Source: Myxococcus qinghaiensis (GTDB lineage: Bacteria > Myxococcota > Myxococcia > Myxococcales > Myxococcaceae). From it: a DNA stretch of 64,000 bases. The first letter of the stretch is position 1, and the number at the start of each line of letters is the position of its first letter. The stretch is from assembly GCF_024198215.1 (NCBI RefSeq), contig NZ_JAKCFA010000007.1:186001-250000 (forward strand). The letters are read 5' to 3'. The notes below the pieces were generated by a model. That model was not told where the DNA came from, did no database searches, and worked only from the letters and a program-made list of their open reading frames with translations. Of the stretch, positions 51,665-61,114 are shown one piece after another. The translations under genes were made by a program, and so were the position numbers.

Positions 51665-54079
51665 ATGAAACCCATGACCGTGCAGATATCCCAAAAGACG
51701 CTGGAAGACCTCGGATTCGCGGAAGTACTTCGCGCGCTGACGCAGCGGTGTCGGACGGAGCCAGGAAGGGAGCGGGTGCTCGCCCGGCCGTTCCTCGACT
51801 CGGCCGAGCAGGTCGCGGAGGCCCTGGCCCTGGTGGGCGAGGCGCGCTCCCTGTCCCAGGAACAATTCTCCCTGCCGCTGGGCGGCGTGGTGGACCTGCG
51901 AATCGCCGTGGGCCACGCGGCCAAGGGCGGAATGCTGGAGCCCCGGCAGCTCATCGACTCGGCGCAGCTCCTGTTCGCCTTCGTCCGCACCCGGGAGGCG
52001 CTGGAGGAACGCAAGGAGCGCGTCCCCCGGCTGATGGAGCTGGCGCGCCGGCTGCCCATGCTGGAGTCACTGGCGCGGCGCATCGACCAGTGCTTCGAAC
52101 CGGACGGAGAGATTTCCGACCGCGCCAGTCCGGAGCTGCGCGAGGCGCGTGACAGGGCCCGGGGCCTCCACCGCCGCATCAAGGCGCGGCTGGACGAGCT
52201 GCTCCATGACGAGGCGTTCATCCCCAAGCTGCGCGAGAACTACTACACCCTGCGCAACGGCCGGTACGTGGTGCCGGTGGTGTCGAACTACCGCTCGGAA
52301 GTGGACGGCATCGTCCACAACGCCAGCCAGACGGGCCAGACGCTCTTCATGGAGCCGCAGGCGATGGTGGGCCTGGGCAACGACCTGGCCATCGCCCAGT
52401 CGGTGGTGACGGAGGAGGAGCGGCGGGTGCTCCAGAATCTGAGCGAGCAGCTCGGCCGGGAGTCGGACCGCGTCCTGGAAGGCCTGGACGCGGTGGCGGA
52501 GCTGGACGAGGCGGAGGCGGTGGCCATCCTCTCCGCGGACCTGGAGGCCACGACGCCCGAGTTCGTCGGGGTGACGGACCTCCAGCTGCGGCTGTTGCGT
52601 CACCCGCGACTGGTGCTCAAGGGCACGGAAGTCGTCGCCAACGACGTGACGCTCAATGGCGGCGCCAAGGCGCTCGTCGTGTCGGGCCCCAACGCGGGCG
52701 GCAAGACGGTGACGCTGACGGGCGTGGGGCTGTGCGCGTTGATGTTGCGCGCGGGCCTGCCCGTTCCGGTGGCGGAAGGCTCGCGGATGCCTCTGTACGG
52801 CTCCGTGCACTCCACCGTGGGCGACGCGCAGGACCTGACGCAGGGCCTGTCCACGTTCAGCGCGCACGTGGTGATGCTGCGCGACATCATCGCGGAGGCG
52901 AGCGAGGGCTCGCTGGTGATGATCGACGAAATCGCCGCGGACACGGACCCGCGCGAGGGCGCGGCCATCGCAATCGCCGTGCTCGAGGAGCTGCTCGCCA
53001 AGGGCGCCGTGGCGCTCGTCACCACGCACCTGGAGGAGCTCAAGGCGCTGGCGCACATGGACCCGCGCTTCCTCAACGCGCGGGTGGGCTTCGACTCGAA
53101 GCGGATGGCGCCGACGTACCGGCTCCAGATGGGCGCGGCGGGACAGTCCTCCGCCATCGACATGGCGGTCCGGGTGGGCCTGCCCGAGCGGGTATGTGAG
53201 CGCGCGCGGGAGCTGACGCTGAACGCGGGCGGTCCCCTCTCCCAGGCGCTGGCGGCGGCCGAGGAAGAGCGCCGCAAGCTGTCCGAGGAGCTGGAGCGGG
53301 CGCGCGTGGCGGCGAAGGAAGCCGAGGCGCTGCGCACCGAGCTGGAGAAGCAGAAGCAGACCTTCGAGCGGGAGCGCCGCGCGAAGATGATGCAGTTCAA
53401 CGAGGACGTGCACGCGGCCAGCGAGCACGCGGCGGCGGAAGTGCGAGAGCTGCTGGCGAAGCTGCGCTCCGAGCAGAACGAGAAGACGCTGTCGGAAGCG
53501 CGGATGCAGCTCCAGCAGCGGGCGGAGGACGCCCAGAAGCGCGCCCTGGCGGCGAAGGCGGAGCTGTTCCAGGTGGAGGCCGCCGGGCCCGCGAACCTCA
53601 AGGTGGGCGCGTGGGTGCACCACTCGGGACTCAGCCGGGATGTCGAAATCCTGGAGCTGGCGGAGGGCCACGCGGTGGTGTCCGCCGGTGGGGCGATGAA
53701 GATGCGCGTCCCCACGTCGGAGCTGTCGGGTCCCCGCACGCGCAAGCCGCAGCAGGCGAAGTTCCCGGAGCGGCAGAAGCAGGATGCGTCGCTGAAGCGG
53801 GCGGCCTCGGCGGCGCCGGCGCAGGTGGAGGCGACCAACTTCCGCTGCGACGTGCGCGGCATGCGCGCGGACGACGCGCTCGCGGAGGTGGAGTCGTTCC
53901 TGGACCGGGGCATGCGCAGCGGAGAGGAAGCCGCGCTCATCGTCCATGGCCACGGCACGGGCGCGCTGAAGCAGGCGCTGCGCGACTACCTGGCGAACTC
54001 GCCGTACATCCGGATGTACCGGCCGGGCGAGGCCCACGAGGGCGGTGACGGCGTCACCGTGGTGGCCCTGCGCGCCTGA
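51665..54079 (+). CDS. mutS2: MutS2 endonuclease/ribosome-rescue protein
   Basis: This is an 804-aa protein from the ATG at 51665 (51674 is nearly as good). It shows the MutS2 order: a MutS core and clamp (RENYYTLRNGRYVVPV and GQTLFMEPQ), an ATPase with Walker A GPNAGGKTV and Walker B LVMIDEIAADTDP, then a coiled-coil (EEERRKLSEELERAR) and a C-terminal Smr nuclease domain with DVRGMR and HGHGTGAL. Family members lack the mismatch-recognition domain of MutS. In other bacteria they suppress recombination or split stalled ribosomes. The divergent TPR gene leaves only 66 bases for both promoters. Confidence 0.95.
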   Translation: MKPMTVQISQKTLEDLGFAEVLRALTQRCRTEPGRERVLARPFLDSAEQVAEALALVGEARSLSQEQFSLPLGGVVDLRIAVGHAAKGGMLEPRQLIDSAQLLFAFVRTREALEERKERVPRLMELARRLPMLESLARRIDQCFEPDGEISDRASPELREARDRARGLHRRIKARLDELLHDEAFIPKLRENYYTLRNGRYVVPVVSNYRSEVDGIVHNASQTGQTLFMEPQAMVGLGNDLAIAQSVVTEEERRVLQNLSEQLGRESDRVLEGLDAVAELDEAEAVAILSADLEATTPEFVGVTDLQLRLLRHPRLVLKGTEVVANDVTLNGGAKALVVSGPNAGGKTVTLTGVGLCALMLRAGLPVPVAEGSRMPLYGSVHSTVGDAQDLTQGLSTFSAHVVMLRDIIAEASEGSLVMIDEIAADTDPREGAAIAIAVLEELLAKGAVALVTTHLEELKALAHMDPRFLNARVGFDSKRMAPTYRLQMGAAGQSSAIDMAVRVGLPERVCERARELTLNAGGPLSQALAAAEEERRKLSEELERARVAAKEAEALRTELEKQKQTFERERRAKMMQFNEDVHAASEHAAAEVRELLAKLRSEQNEKTLSEARMQLQQRAEDAQKRALAAKAELFQVEAAGPANLKVGAWVHHSGLSRDVEILELAEGHAVVSAGGAMKMRVPTSELSGPRTRKPQQAKFPERQKQDASLKRAASAAPAQVEATNFRCDVRGMRADDALAEVESFLDRGMRSGEEAALIVHGHGTGALKQALRDYLANSPYIRMYRPGEAHEGGDGVTVVALRA

Positions 54080-54225
54080 GCGAAGGCTGCAGGTCAACAG
54101 GAGGGCCCGGACGCGCTGGGGAGACCCAGGCATGCCGGGCCCTTCCCGTTTCCACCGAGGCTCCGTCGTCAGCCCCACCCCGGGCCGAGCGTCCCCGGCC
54201 CACCGCTTCGCACGGAGGGAGGCAT

Positions 54226-54993
54226 ATGCACTGGGTCGTTCAGGACAATCTGTTCAACGAGCGCGGCTTCCATGACCTGATGCAGGCCCTGGAGCGCGGA
54301 GGCATGCCCCACACCCTGGTGAAGGTGATTCCCTTCGATGGGGGCGTGGAGCCCACCGTCGACGTGACGGGGCCCGTCGTCGTCATGGGCTCACTCAGCC
54401 TGGCGCGCTACGCGAAGGCCCGGGGATGGACGCCGGGCGCGTTCCTCAACGAGCGGTTCGACTTTCGCGTGTGGCGCGAGCACCTGGGCGAGCACCTGTT
54501 GAACGGCGACGCGCACGTGTGCCGCTTCGGCGACGTGCCTGTGCAGGCGACGCCGTTCTTCATCCGGCCGTGCCTGGACGACAAGTCGTTCTCCGGCATG
54601 GTGACCTCCTGGGAGGACTTCGAGCGCTGGCGCGAGAGCGCCCTGGCGGAGCCCGAGAACACCCAGGTCACCGCGGACACGTGGGTGGCCGTCAGCGCGC
54701 TCCGGCACATCCAGAGCGAGTACCGCATGGTCGTCGTGGACGGCCGCGTCGTCACGGGCACGCGCTACAAGCTGGGGGACCGGGTCTTCTCCTCGCCGGA
54801 AGTCGAGCCGGACGTGTGGACCTTCGCCCAGCGAATGGCGGACCGTTGGGGACCGGACCGGGCCTATGCGCTGGACGTCTTCGTCCACGAGCAGCGGCCC
54901 TACGTCGGGGAGATCAACACGCTCAACTCCGCGGGCTTCTACGGATACGACGTCGGGAAGATGGTGGCGGCACTCGAAGCGATGCGTTTCTGA
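54226..54993 (+). CDS. ATP-grasp domain protein (DUF4343-like)
   Basis: This is a 255-aa cytoplasmic protein with a very strong GGAGGGAGG five bases before the ATG. The N-terminal half has a pre-ATP-grasp fold, and the core shows PFFIRPCLDDKSFSG, EYRMVVVDGRVVTG and YALDVFVHEQRPYVGEINTLNSAG. The last matches the metal-binding part of ATP-grasp enzymes (Glu and Asn ligands). This suggests DUF4343, a family of putative carboxylate-amine ligases of unknown substrate. It is a single gene with good spacing on both sides. Confidence 0.8.
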   Translation: MHWVVQDNLFNERGFHDLMQALERGGMPHTLVKVIPFDGGVEPTVDVTGPVVVMGSLSLARYAKARGWTPGAFLNERFDFRVWREHLGEHLLNGDAHVCRFGDVPVQATPFFIRPCLDDKSFSGMVTSWEDFERWRESALAEPENTQVTADTWVAVSALRHIQSEYRMVVVDGRVVTGTRYKLGDRVFSSPEVEPDVWTFAQRMADRWGPDRAYALDVFVHEQRPYVGEINTLNSAGFYGYDVGKMVAALEAMRF

Positions 54994-55057
54994 GCTGGCT
55001 CACGACCCGGAGGGGGTCGCGAGCCAGCAGCCCACCGAGAGCGAAGTCCCAGGAGCG

Positions 55058-56629
55058 CTAGCGATTGCGCCCCAGCTTCTCGTGGCTGGACACCCACTCC
55101 TCCGAGCCCATCGTCGAGGCCAGGGCGCACCCGAGCGACAGCTCCCCGGCGAGGACGACCCCCGCGACAATCTCCGCCAGCCGGCGCACCCTGCCGCCTC
55201 CGTAACAGTCCATCAACTCGAGACACTCGCGCTGCGTGGGCAGGCCCGTGCCACCACCGTGAGTGGCCAACACGAGCGACGGCAAGGTGACGGAGATATA
55301 GAGGTCACCTTCCGGAGTCTCCTCCATGAAGAGGTGCGCGGCGGAGGACTCCGCCAGGGCCGCCACATCCTGTCCCGTCGCGATGAACAGCGCCGCGAGC
55401 GCATTGGCGGACTGACAGCCGTTGTTGTGCGAGCCCGCGAGATTCGCTCCTTCCGTGGTGAGTCGCTGCACCAGCACCAACTGGCGCACGTGCGTGCGCA
55501 TCCGCGATAGGAGCAACTCCTTCGGAACGACCGCGTCCGCGACCACGCGCTTGCCTCAGGTCCGCAGGATGTTCAGTCGGGAGGACTTCTTGTCCGTGTC
55601 GATGTTCCCATCCAGGAAGCTGGCGCGGATGGCCGGGTACCGCTCTCGAATCCAGAGGAGCGCGGCGAACACGGCCTTGCCCACCATGTTCTGCCCCGCC
55701 GCATCCCCCGTCGAGAAGTTGAAGCGCAGGAAGACCATCCGATGCACCTGGTAGGACTCGATGCGCTGGAGCTTCGCCACGTGGCTCGTCGCCTCCGCCT
55801 GCTCGGCGATGGCCGCATGGTTTGCCTCCACCCATGTCGTGAATTCACGCCCCGCCTTCGCGCTCGCGAAGACAAAGACCGGCGCGCGTTGCATGGCGTC
55901 GTCCAGCACCGTGCAGGTCGCCCCTCCAGCCTCGTTGAGGACCTTGATGCCCCGGTTGTAGCTCGCCACCATCGCCCCCTCTGTCGTAGCCAGGGGGATG
56001 AGGTACGCGCCGTGAGCATGCTCTCCCATGATGGTGAGAGGCCCGGCGATGCCCATCGGCACCTGGGCCACGCCCATGAAGTGCTCGCAGGAGTTCCTCG
56101 CATGACCGGCGTCGAACGAGTGACGCGCCACATGCTCCAGCCGAGCCCCCGTCCACGACTCCACGTAGTCCCGCCGCGCCCGGACGATGTCCTCCGTGAA
56201 GTCATCCTCCGGACTGCGCGGGATGCGACTGTCGGGCTCCGGATGTGCCTCCTCGATGGCCTCCGTCACATGCAGACTCACGAGGCCGTGAAGTCCACAC
56301 TCCAGCTCCACCTCTACCCGGTGCTCCCCCTCCCCGAGCGGCGGAATCTCGGCGCGCAGACACAGCGTCCCGCGCTGCTCGAAGGCAACCGGGCACTCCC
56401 GCGACAGTCGCTCGCCGCGCCACACGGGGCCCTCGACCGACACCAGCACGACCTGCTCCAGCGGAACTTCCTTCCCATCCACCCGAACTACGCCGAGCCC
56501 GATGAGCCGCAGGTCCGCCAGGTGATTGCTCAGCTCGAGTTCCACCGCGCCGCGCCGATTCCTCAGGCACCGCGCCTCCCCCGTGTTGCTCCCGACATTC
56601 CCCGTTGAAACAACCGCGTCGTTGGCCAT
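55058..56629 (-). pseudogene. HMG-CoA reductase interrupted by one in-frame stop
   Basis: A 523-codon frame from the ATG at 56627-56629 encodes a class I HMG-CoA reductase, which makes mevalonate for isoprenoids. It is cut by TGA at 55556-55558 (codon 358). Both sides are in the same frame and keep the conserved motifs: CEHFMGVAQVPMGIAGPL and DAAGQNM before, DTDKK just before the stop, then GKRVVADAVVPKELL, GGGTGLPTQ and the C-terminal SSHEKLGRN with the catalytic His. The stop stands where relatives have the Arg of an xGRGK-type segment, so a CGA to TGA change explains it. A 120-residue N-terminal extension is seen. It may be a recent pseudogene, a sequencing error, or a readthrough gene. 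Confidence 0.85.
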
Positions 56630-56825
56630 TGCTCCCCCTGGCCCACCCAATACGCACCCTCCCTTGGCTTGACTCGGAGCCAGCGCGGCTTTTGATGGTT
56701 TCCATCCTAAACTTGTTTCACTGGATGTTCCGCCATCCGACAGGTGACAGCGGCCCGCCCCATGAGGCAGTCCGAGCCGGGTGATGAGGCGCACTCGTCC
56801 ATCTGGGTGGGCCTCGTCTCAACAC

Positions 56826-58550
56826 TCAGTGCAGTCCCACCCGGCTCACGGAGACCGAGGAGATTTGATCATTCCACGGTCCACCGGGCACGGCGTTGAC
56901 CTCCCGCACGCTCGAGGACGTGGTGAAACACCGACCCGTCTGGTTCGGGTGCTCGCACAGCGTCGCCTGATACGGGCCCAGCACGGTGACGGAGCTCAGC
57001 GAGTCATCGAAGCCGACATCACTCAGCCAGCCGACGCTCGACGTCAGTCGGACGACGTTCCCCTCCTGGTTGATGTGCTCGTGCAGATACACGCCGTCGT
57101 AGGCCGAGTAGCCCTGGACCGCGTATGTGTAGTCACCCGACGACGTCTTGTAGCCCCGCCCGAAGTCCGAGTACGCCCAATTGGAGAGCCCGCCCGGAGC
57201 GCGCTTCACCACCACGGACCAGAGCTGGAACGGGAACCGCGAGCTCAGCCGCGAATGGAGCTGAGACGCCCTGTCGCCCGAGCCTCCGGACAACCCACCG
57301 AGCTGCCCGTTCACGTAGCTGGCCAGATACCCGGGGCCCACCACGCTTGTCACCGTGCGCGTCGGGAAGGCCACGTGCGTGTAGTCATCCATGGAGTCGG
57401 ACTGGAAGAACGCGCCCTCGTGGTGCATCCACCCGCCCCACTCCCGCTTCAGCGCCATCACATGCCAATTGCGTCCGGGCGCGGCGTTCTGGAGGAACGC
57501 CTGCATCCCATGCCAGCGCGACTCCGCGTCGCCGCCCACCGTGTACGCCGTGTTCCGGAAGATGGGGCCGAAGTCCGCCGGCAGTCCCTGGGAGGACGGC
57601 AGCAGCCGGACGTTGAGCGACAGGATGGCGTCAATCAATCCCGCACCCGGGAAGTCCATCATCATGATGCCCGCGCGCTGCGCCCACCCGCCCACCAGGT
57701 GGTCGATGGCATAATCATTCACGCCGCGATAATTGATACCCAGGATGTTGATTCCTCCCGCCACATGTAAGGGATAGGCCATGGCGGACGAACCACTCAG
57801 GAAGTTGATGGACAGGGTGGACGGCGAGGCGCCCTGCGTCCTGTCCAGGTGCGCCCGGACCTTGTTCCACTTGTCGTCGATATCCCCGAGCTGCGACACC
57901 GTCCAGTCATCCTGGAGGTTCACCGCGCCCCAGGGAATGCCGTACGTCCCTCCGGCGAAGTCGTCGACAATCACAATCCTACCGCGCACCTCGCCCAGCG
58001 TGGGCACATGCGAGCCCCGCCAGAGATAGGGACTGTAGGCAGGCTGGTCGCGATACCACTCGAAGGTCTGCGCGAAGCCGCGCGTATTGTCCTCCTCGGT
58101 GTGCTCCCGCTTCACCCGCATCACCACCGTCTCGGTGGGATGTTCGTTGAGGAACTGGATGGTCGTCTGGAGGACATCGTCGAAGTTGACATGCAGATAG
58201 ACGACGCCGTGGTGGATGGTGAAACGGTCGCCGATGTGCCGACAGCGGATATCCAGCGCCCGGATGCCCGCGTCCAGCTGCTGTCGCAGCCCCAGCGACT
58301 GCGTCTGCGTCAGATCTCCCCCATAGGATTGATAGGCCATGGTGTCGTGAGTCCCAGGCAACGACAGGGCGCCCAGCCCCGTCGAGCTGGGAACCCAGCT
58401 CATCCACGAGGGATGACTCGTCTCGATTCCTCCGGAGTGGTTGTAGTACCGCCCTCTCGCCAAGGCGGGCGCCGCACCGACGACCAGCCCCAGGGCCACC
58501 AGGAACGCCAGGGAACGAAGACCCGCGACAGGTAAAGACAGCGTGGACAT
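56826..58550 (-). CDS. secreted PI-PLC with beta/gamma-crystallin-like tail
   Basis: This is a 574-aa protein. I start it at the ATG at 58548-58550, where a signal peptide (to about residue 32) begins. Residues about 45-340 form a phosphatidylinositol-specific phospholipase C barrel: His68 in LPGTHDT and His113 or 114 in TIHHGVVY are the catalytic pair of the bacterial enzymes, which cut phosphatidylinositol by a cyclic intermediate. The C-terminal 90 residues (YSAYDGVYLHEHINQEG and CEHPNQTGRCF) carry a pattern like a beta/gamma-crystallin, a calcium-binding fold. It should act outside the cell on membranes that contain phosphoinositides, such as eukaryotic ones. It is upstream of the HMG-CoA reductase on the same strand, 196 bases apart. 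Confidence 0.85.
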   Translation of the reverse strand: MSTLSLPVAGLRSLAFLVALGLVVGAAPALARGRYYNHSGGIETSHPSWMSWVPSSTGLGALSLPGTHDTMAYQSYGGDLTQTQSLGLRQQLDAGIRALDIRCRHIGDRFTIHHGVVYLHVNFDDVLQTTIQFLNEHPTETVVMRVKREHTEEDNTRGFAQTFEWYRDQPAYSPYLWRGSHVPTLGEVRGRIVIVDDFAGGTYGIPWGAVNLQDDWTVSQLGDIDDKWNKVRAHLDRTQGASPSTLSINFLSGSSAMAYPLHVAGGINILGINYRGVNDYAIDHLVGGWAQRAGIMMMDFPGAGLIDAILSLNVRLLPSSQGLPADFGPIFRNTAYTVGGDAESRWHGMQAFLQNAAPGRNWHVMALKREWGGWMHHEGAFFQSDSMDDYTHVAFPTRTVTSVVGPGYLASYVNGQLGGLSGGSGDRASQLHSRLSSRFPFQLWSVVVKRAPGGLSNWAYSDFGRGYKTSSGDYTYAVQGYSAYDGVYLHEHINQEGNVVRLTSSVGWLSDVGFDDSLSSVTVLGPYQATLCEHPNQTGRCFTTSSSVREVNAVPGGPWNDQISSVSVSRVGLH

Positions 58551-58733
58551 GGATGTCTCTCGTTGACGTGTGAGCAAGCGGCGGCAACACACCCTTACCC
58601 ACGAATGGACACACCAGAAATGAGGGCTGCGTGTAAAACAACTCTAAAACAGGAAAACCAACTTATATATCAAAACCGCTTGAAACACGAATAAACGTGG
58701 TGCAATGAAAGAGCCCCCTTCTTTAGAAAGGTC
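58551..58733. promoter_or_regulatory. AT-rich divergent promoter region
   Basis: The 183 bases between the PI-PLC and M4 protease genes include an AT-rich island (58616-58700) with repeated TAAAACA words and a TTATATAT element that could serve as a -10 in either direction. TTGAAA at 58680-58685 has a CAATGA 17 bases later, ahead of the protease. It is the most AT-rich stretch in the window. Confidence 0.35.
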
Positions 58734-60965
58734 GTGCTCTTGAGAGGCAATGTCTGGAGGACGTTCTGCGCGGCGTGGGTTGGCGCCGGTCTCATGGCTT
58801 GCGGTTCAGTGCAGCCGGAAGGTGAAGCACCCCCAGCGGAGGCCAAGGACGCGGACGTCCAGGCCGCGCTGGCGCGACTGCCGGAAGTCGAGGTGGTCGG
58901 ACAGCAGGAAGGAGTCCCGTTCCTGATTCGCGGTGAGCTGGGGCGCCTGGCGACGGACGGTGTGTCCGCGCAGCGGGCCCGCTCCGACTCGGGCGCCGAG
59001 GCGCGCGAGGCCCTGGCGGAGATCGCCTCCGCCTTCCGCCTGCGCAACGACGACCTGGTGTTCCGCCGCGCCACGGTGGACGCGCAGGGTCGCAAGCACC
59101 TGCGCTTCCGGCAGCTGGAGCAGGGCCTGCCCGTGGTGGGCGGTGAGCTGGTGCTCCACGCGGACCCGCAGGGTCTCATCTACGCGGCCAACGGCTCGGC
59201 TCGCGGTGGTACGGCGCCCTCAGCGAAGGCGTCGGTGGCCTCGGAGGCCGCGCTCACGGCCGCGCTCGCCGGCACGTCCGTCGAAGGCGCCAACGCCGAG
59301 GGCGCTCCCACGCTGGTGTTCCTGCGTCCCGAGGGCACCGAGGAGCTCCGCCTGTCGTGGCAGGTGCGCCTGGTGGGCACCCGCGAGGGAATGAAGGCCG
59401 ATGACCTGGTCTACGTCGACGCGCAGCGCGGCGGCGTGCTGGCCACGCATCCCCAGATTCACGCGGCGCTCAACCGCCGGGTGCACAGCGCCAACAACGG
59501 CAGCACCACGCCGGGAACCCTCCGTCGCAGCGAGGGCCAGGCGGCCACGGGCGATGCCCACGTGGACATGAATTACGACCAGTTGGGGACGACGTACAAC
59601 TGCTACCAGACGCTGTTCGGCCGCGACTCGTACGACAACGCGGGCGCCGCGCTCATCAGCACCGTCCACTACGGCAGCAACTACGTGAACGCGTACTGGG
59701 ACGGCACCCAGATGGTGTACGGCGACGGCGACGGGGTGAATTCCATCGAGCTGGGCAAGGACCTGGACGTCACCGTCCACGAGCTGACCCACGCGGTGAC
59801 GGACACCGAGTCGGACCTCATCTACTCGGGTGAGTCCGGCGGCCTCAACGAGTCCATGTCCGACATCTTCTCCGGCGTGTGCGAGAGCTGGACGCGCAGC
59901 TGGGCCACGGACGCGGACGTGTTCATGGTGGGCGAGGACATCTGGACGCCGGGCGTCGCCAACGATGCCCTGCGCTACATGGACGACCCGGCCAAGGATG
60001 ACGTGTCGCTGGACTTCTACGGCGACTACTCGTCCGGCGTGGACGTGCACTACAGCTCCGGCATCAGCAACCTCGTCTTCGCCCTGCTCTCCAAGGGTGG
60101 CACCCACCCGCGCGGCAAGACGACGAACGTCGTCGCCGCCATTGGCCCGGAAGCGGCCGGCCGCATCTTCTACAAGGCCAACACGGACCTCTTCACCCCG
60201 AGCACCACGTTCGAGCAGGCCAAGGCGTACACCGTCCAGGCCGCGCAGGACCTGGGCTACAACGCGGCGATTGTGCAGGCCGTGACGGACGCGTGGGTGG
60301 CCGTCGGTGTGCCGCCCCCGCCCCCGGTGACGTCGCCGCTGAGCAACGGCGTGCCGGTGACGGGCCTGTCCGGCAGCTCCGGCAACAAGAAGTACTACAC
60401 GCTGGAGGTCCCCGCGGGCCGCGCCTCGCTGGTCGTCACCACCACGGGTGGCACCGGTGACGCGGACCTGTACGTGCGCTTCGGCGCCGCGCCCAACTCC
60501 GGCACCTACGACTGCCGCCCGTACACCAGCGGCAACGCGGAGACGTGCACCATCAACAATCCGCAGGCGGGCACCTGGTACGTCATGGTCAACGGCTACA
60601 CGGCCTACTCCGGTCTGACGCTGACGGGCACGTACTCGGGCGGTGGCGGTGGCGGCACGCCCACCACGGAGATGGCGACGGGCTCGGTGGCGCGCAACAC
60701 GAACGTGCGCTACGGCCCGTACACCGTCGTGCCGGGCACCACGTTCTCCGTGGCGATGACGGGCACGCGCAACCCCAACCTGTACGTCCGCTTCGGCTCG
60801 CAGCCCACCACCAGCGCCTACGACTGCCGGCCGAACCTGTCGGGAGCGACGGAGACGTGCACGCTCACCGTGCCCGCGGGCCAGACGGCGGCCCACGTCA
60901 TGGTGCGCGGCGCCAGCAACCAGGCCGCGACGTACAACCTGACCATCAACTACACGAAGCCGTAG
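58734..60965 (+). CDS. secreted M4-family metalloprotease with two PPC domains
   Basis: This is a 743-aa protein. The start is GTG at 58734; TTG at 58740 fits the AAGG-type site better. The N-terminus is a lipoprotein-like signal ending GLMAC. An inhibitory propeptide (FTP) occupies about residues 40-270. The catalytic domain has HELTH at 349-353 and the third zinc ligand Glu373 in NESMSD, the M4 HExxH-19-E spacing of thermolysin. Two C-terminal pre-peptidase domains (about 535-630 and 640-740) each carry the ADLYVRFG or NLYVRFG motif and a pair of cysteines; they are usually removed on maturation. It would degrade prey or host proteins outside the cell. Confidence 0.93.
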   Translation: MLLRGNVWRTFCAAWVGAGLMACGSVQPEGEAPPAEAKDADVQAALARLPEVEVVGQQEGVPFLIRGELGRLATDGVSAQRARSDSGAEAREALAEIASAFRLRNDDLVFRRATVDAQGRKHLRFRQLEQGLPVVGGELVLHADPQGLIYAANGSARGGTAPSAKASVASEAALTAALAGTSVEGANAEGAPTLVFLRPEGTEELRLSWQVRLVGTREGMKADDLVYVDAQRGGVLATHPQIHAALNRRVHSANNGSTTPGTLRRSEGQAATGDAHVDMNYDQLGTTYNCYQTLFGRDSYDNAGAALISTVHYGSNYVNAYWDGTQMVYGDGDGVNSIELGKDLDVTVHELTHAVTDTESDLIYSGESGGLNESMSDIFSGVCESWTRSWATDADVFMVGEDIWTPGVANDALRYMDDPAKDDVSLDFYGDYSSGVDVHYSSGISNLVFALLSKGGTHPRGKTTNVVAAIGPEAAGRIFYKANTDLFTPSTTFEQAKAYTVQAAQDLGYNAAIVQAVTDAWVAVGVPPPPPVTSPLSNGVPVTGLSGSSGNKKYYTLEVPAGRASLVVTTTGGTGDADLYVRFGAAPNSGTYDCRPYTSGNAETCTINNPQAGTWYVMVNGYTAYSGLTLTGTYSGGGGGGTPTTEMATGSVARNTNVRYGPYTVVPGTTFSVAMTGTRNPNLYVRFGSQPTTSAYDCRPNLSGATETCTLTVPAGQTAAHVMVRGASNQAATYNLTINYTKP

Positions 60966-60994
60966 CACCGGCTTCACGCTGAGCCTCACACGGC

Positions 60995-61020
60995 GGGCGG
61001 CTTCCCTCGGGAGGCCGCCC
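60995..61020 (+). terminator. hairpin terminator after the M4 protease gene
   Basis: An 11-bp GC-rich stem (60995-61005 with 61010-61020, one G-U pair) and 4-base loop lie 29 bases after the stop. No T-run. Confidence 0.6.
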
Positions 61021-61114
61021 GTCGTGCGTTGTGCTCGGGCGAGCAGGAGGACGAGCGCATGGGCCGCCGGAGCCCCCCTTGTCGTGGGTGCTTGCGCGTT
61101 CCCATCCTGCCCGC

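Noticed and set aside
52067..54178. A 700-codon antisense frame opposite mutS2
   Set aside because: A mirror of the mutS2 codon bias; translation rich in Arg/His/Gln/Leu with no protein signature, while mutS2 on the plus strand has all family motifs.
55546..55570. Selenocysteine at the TGA in HMG-CoA reductase
   Set aside because: The position normally holds an arginine, not a cysteine. The downstream bases offer only a weak 4-bp stem, and no HMG-CoA reductase is known to use selenocysteine. A nonsense change or base error is simpler.
55058..56629. A frameshift in HMG-CoA reductase
   Set aside because: The two halves were checked codon by codon and are in the same frame on both sides of the stop, so it is a point change.
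59220..60989. A 589-codon antisense frame opposite the M4 protease
   Set aside because: It has only Arg/His/Val-rich shadow translation, while the plus-strand protease has an intact catalytic motif with the family spacing.
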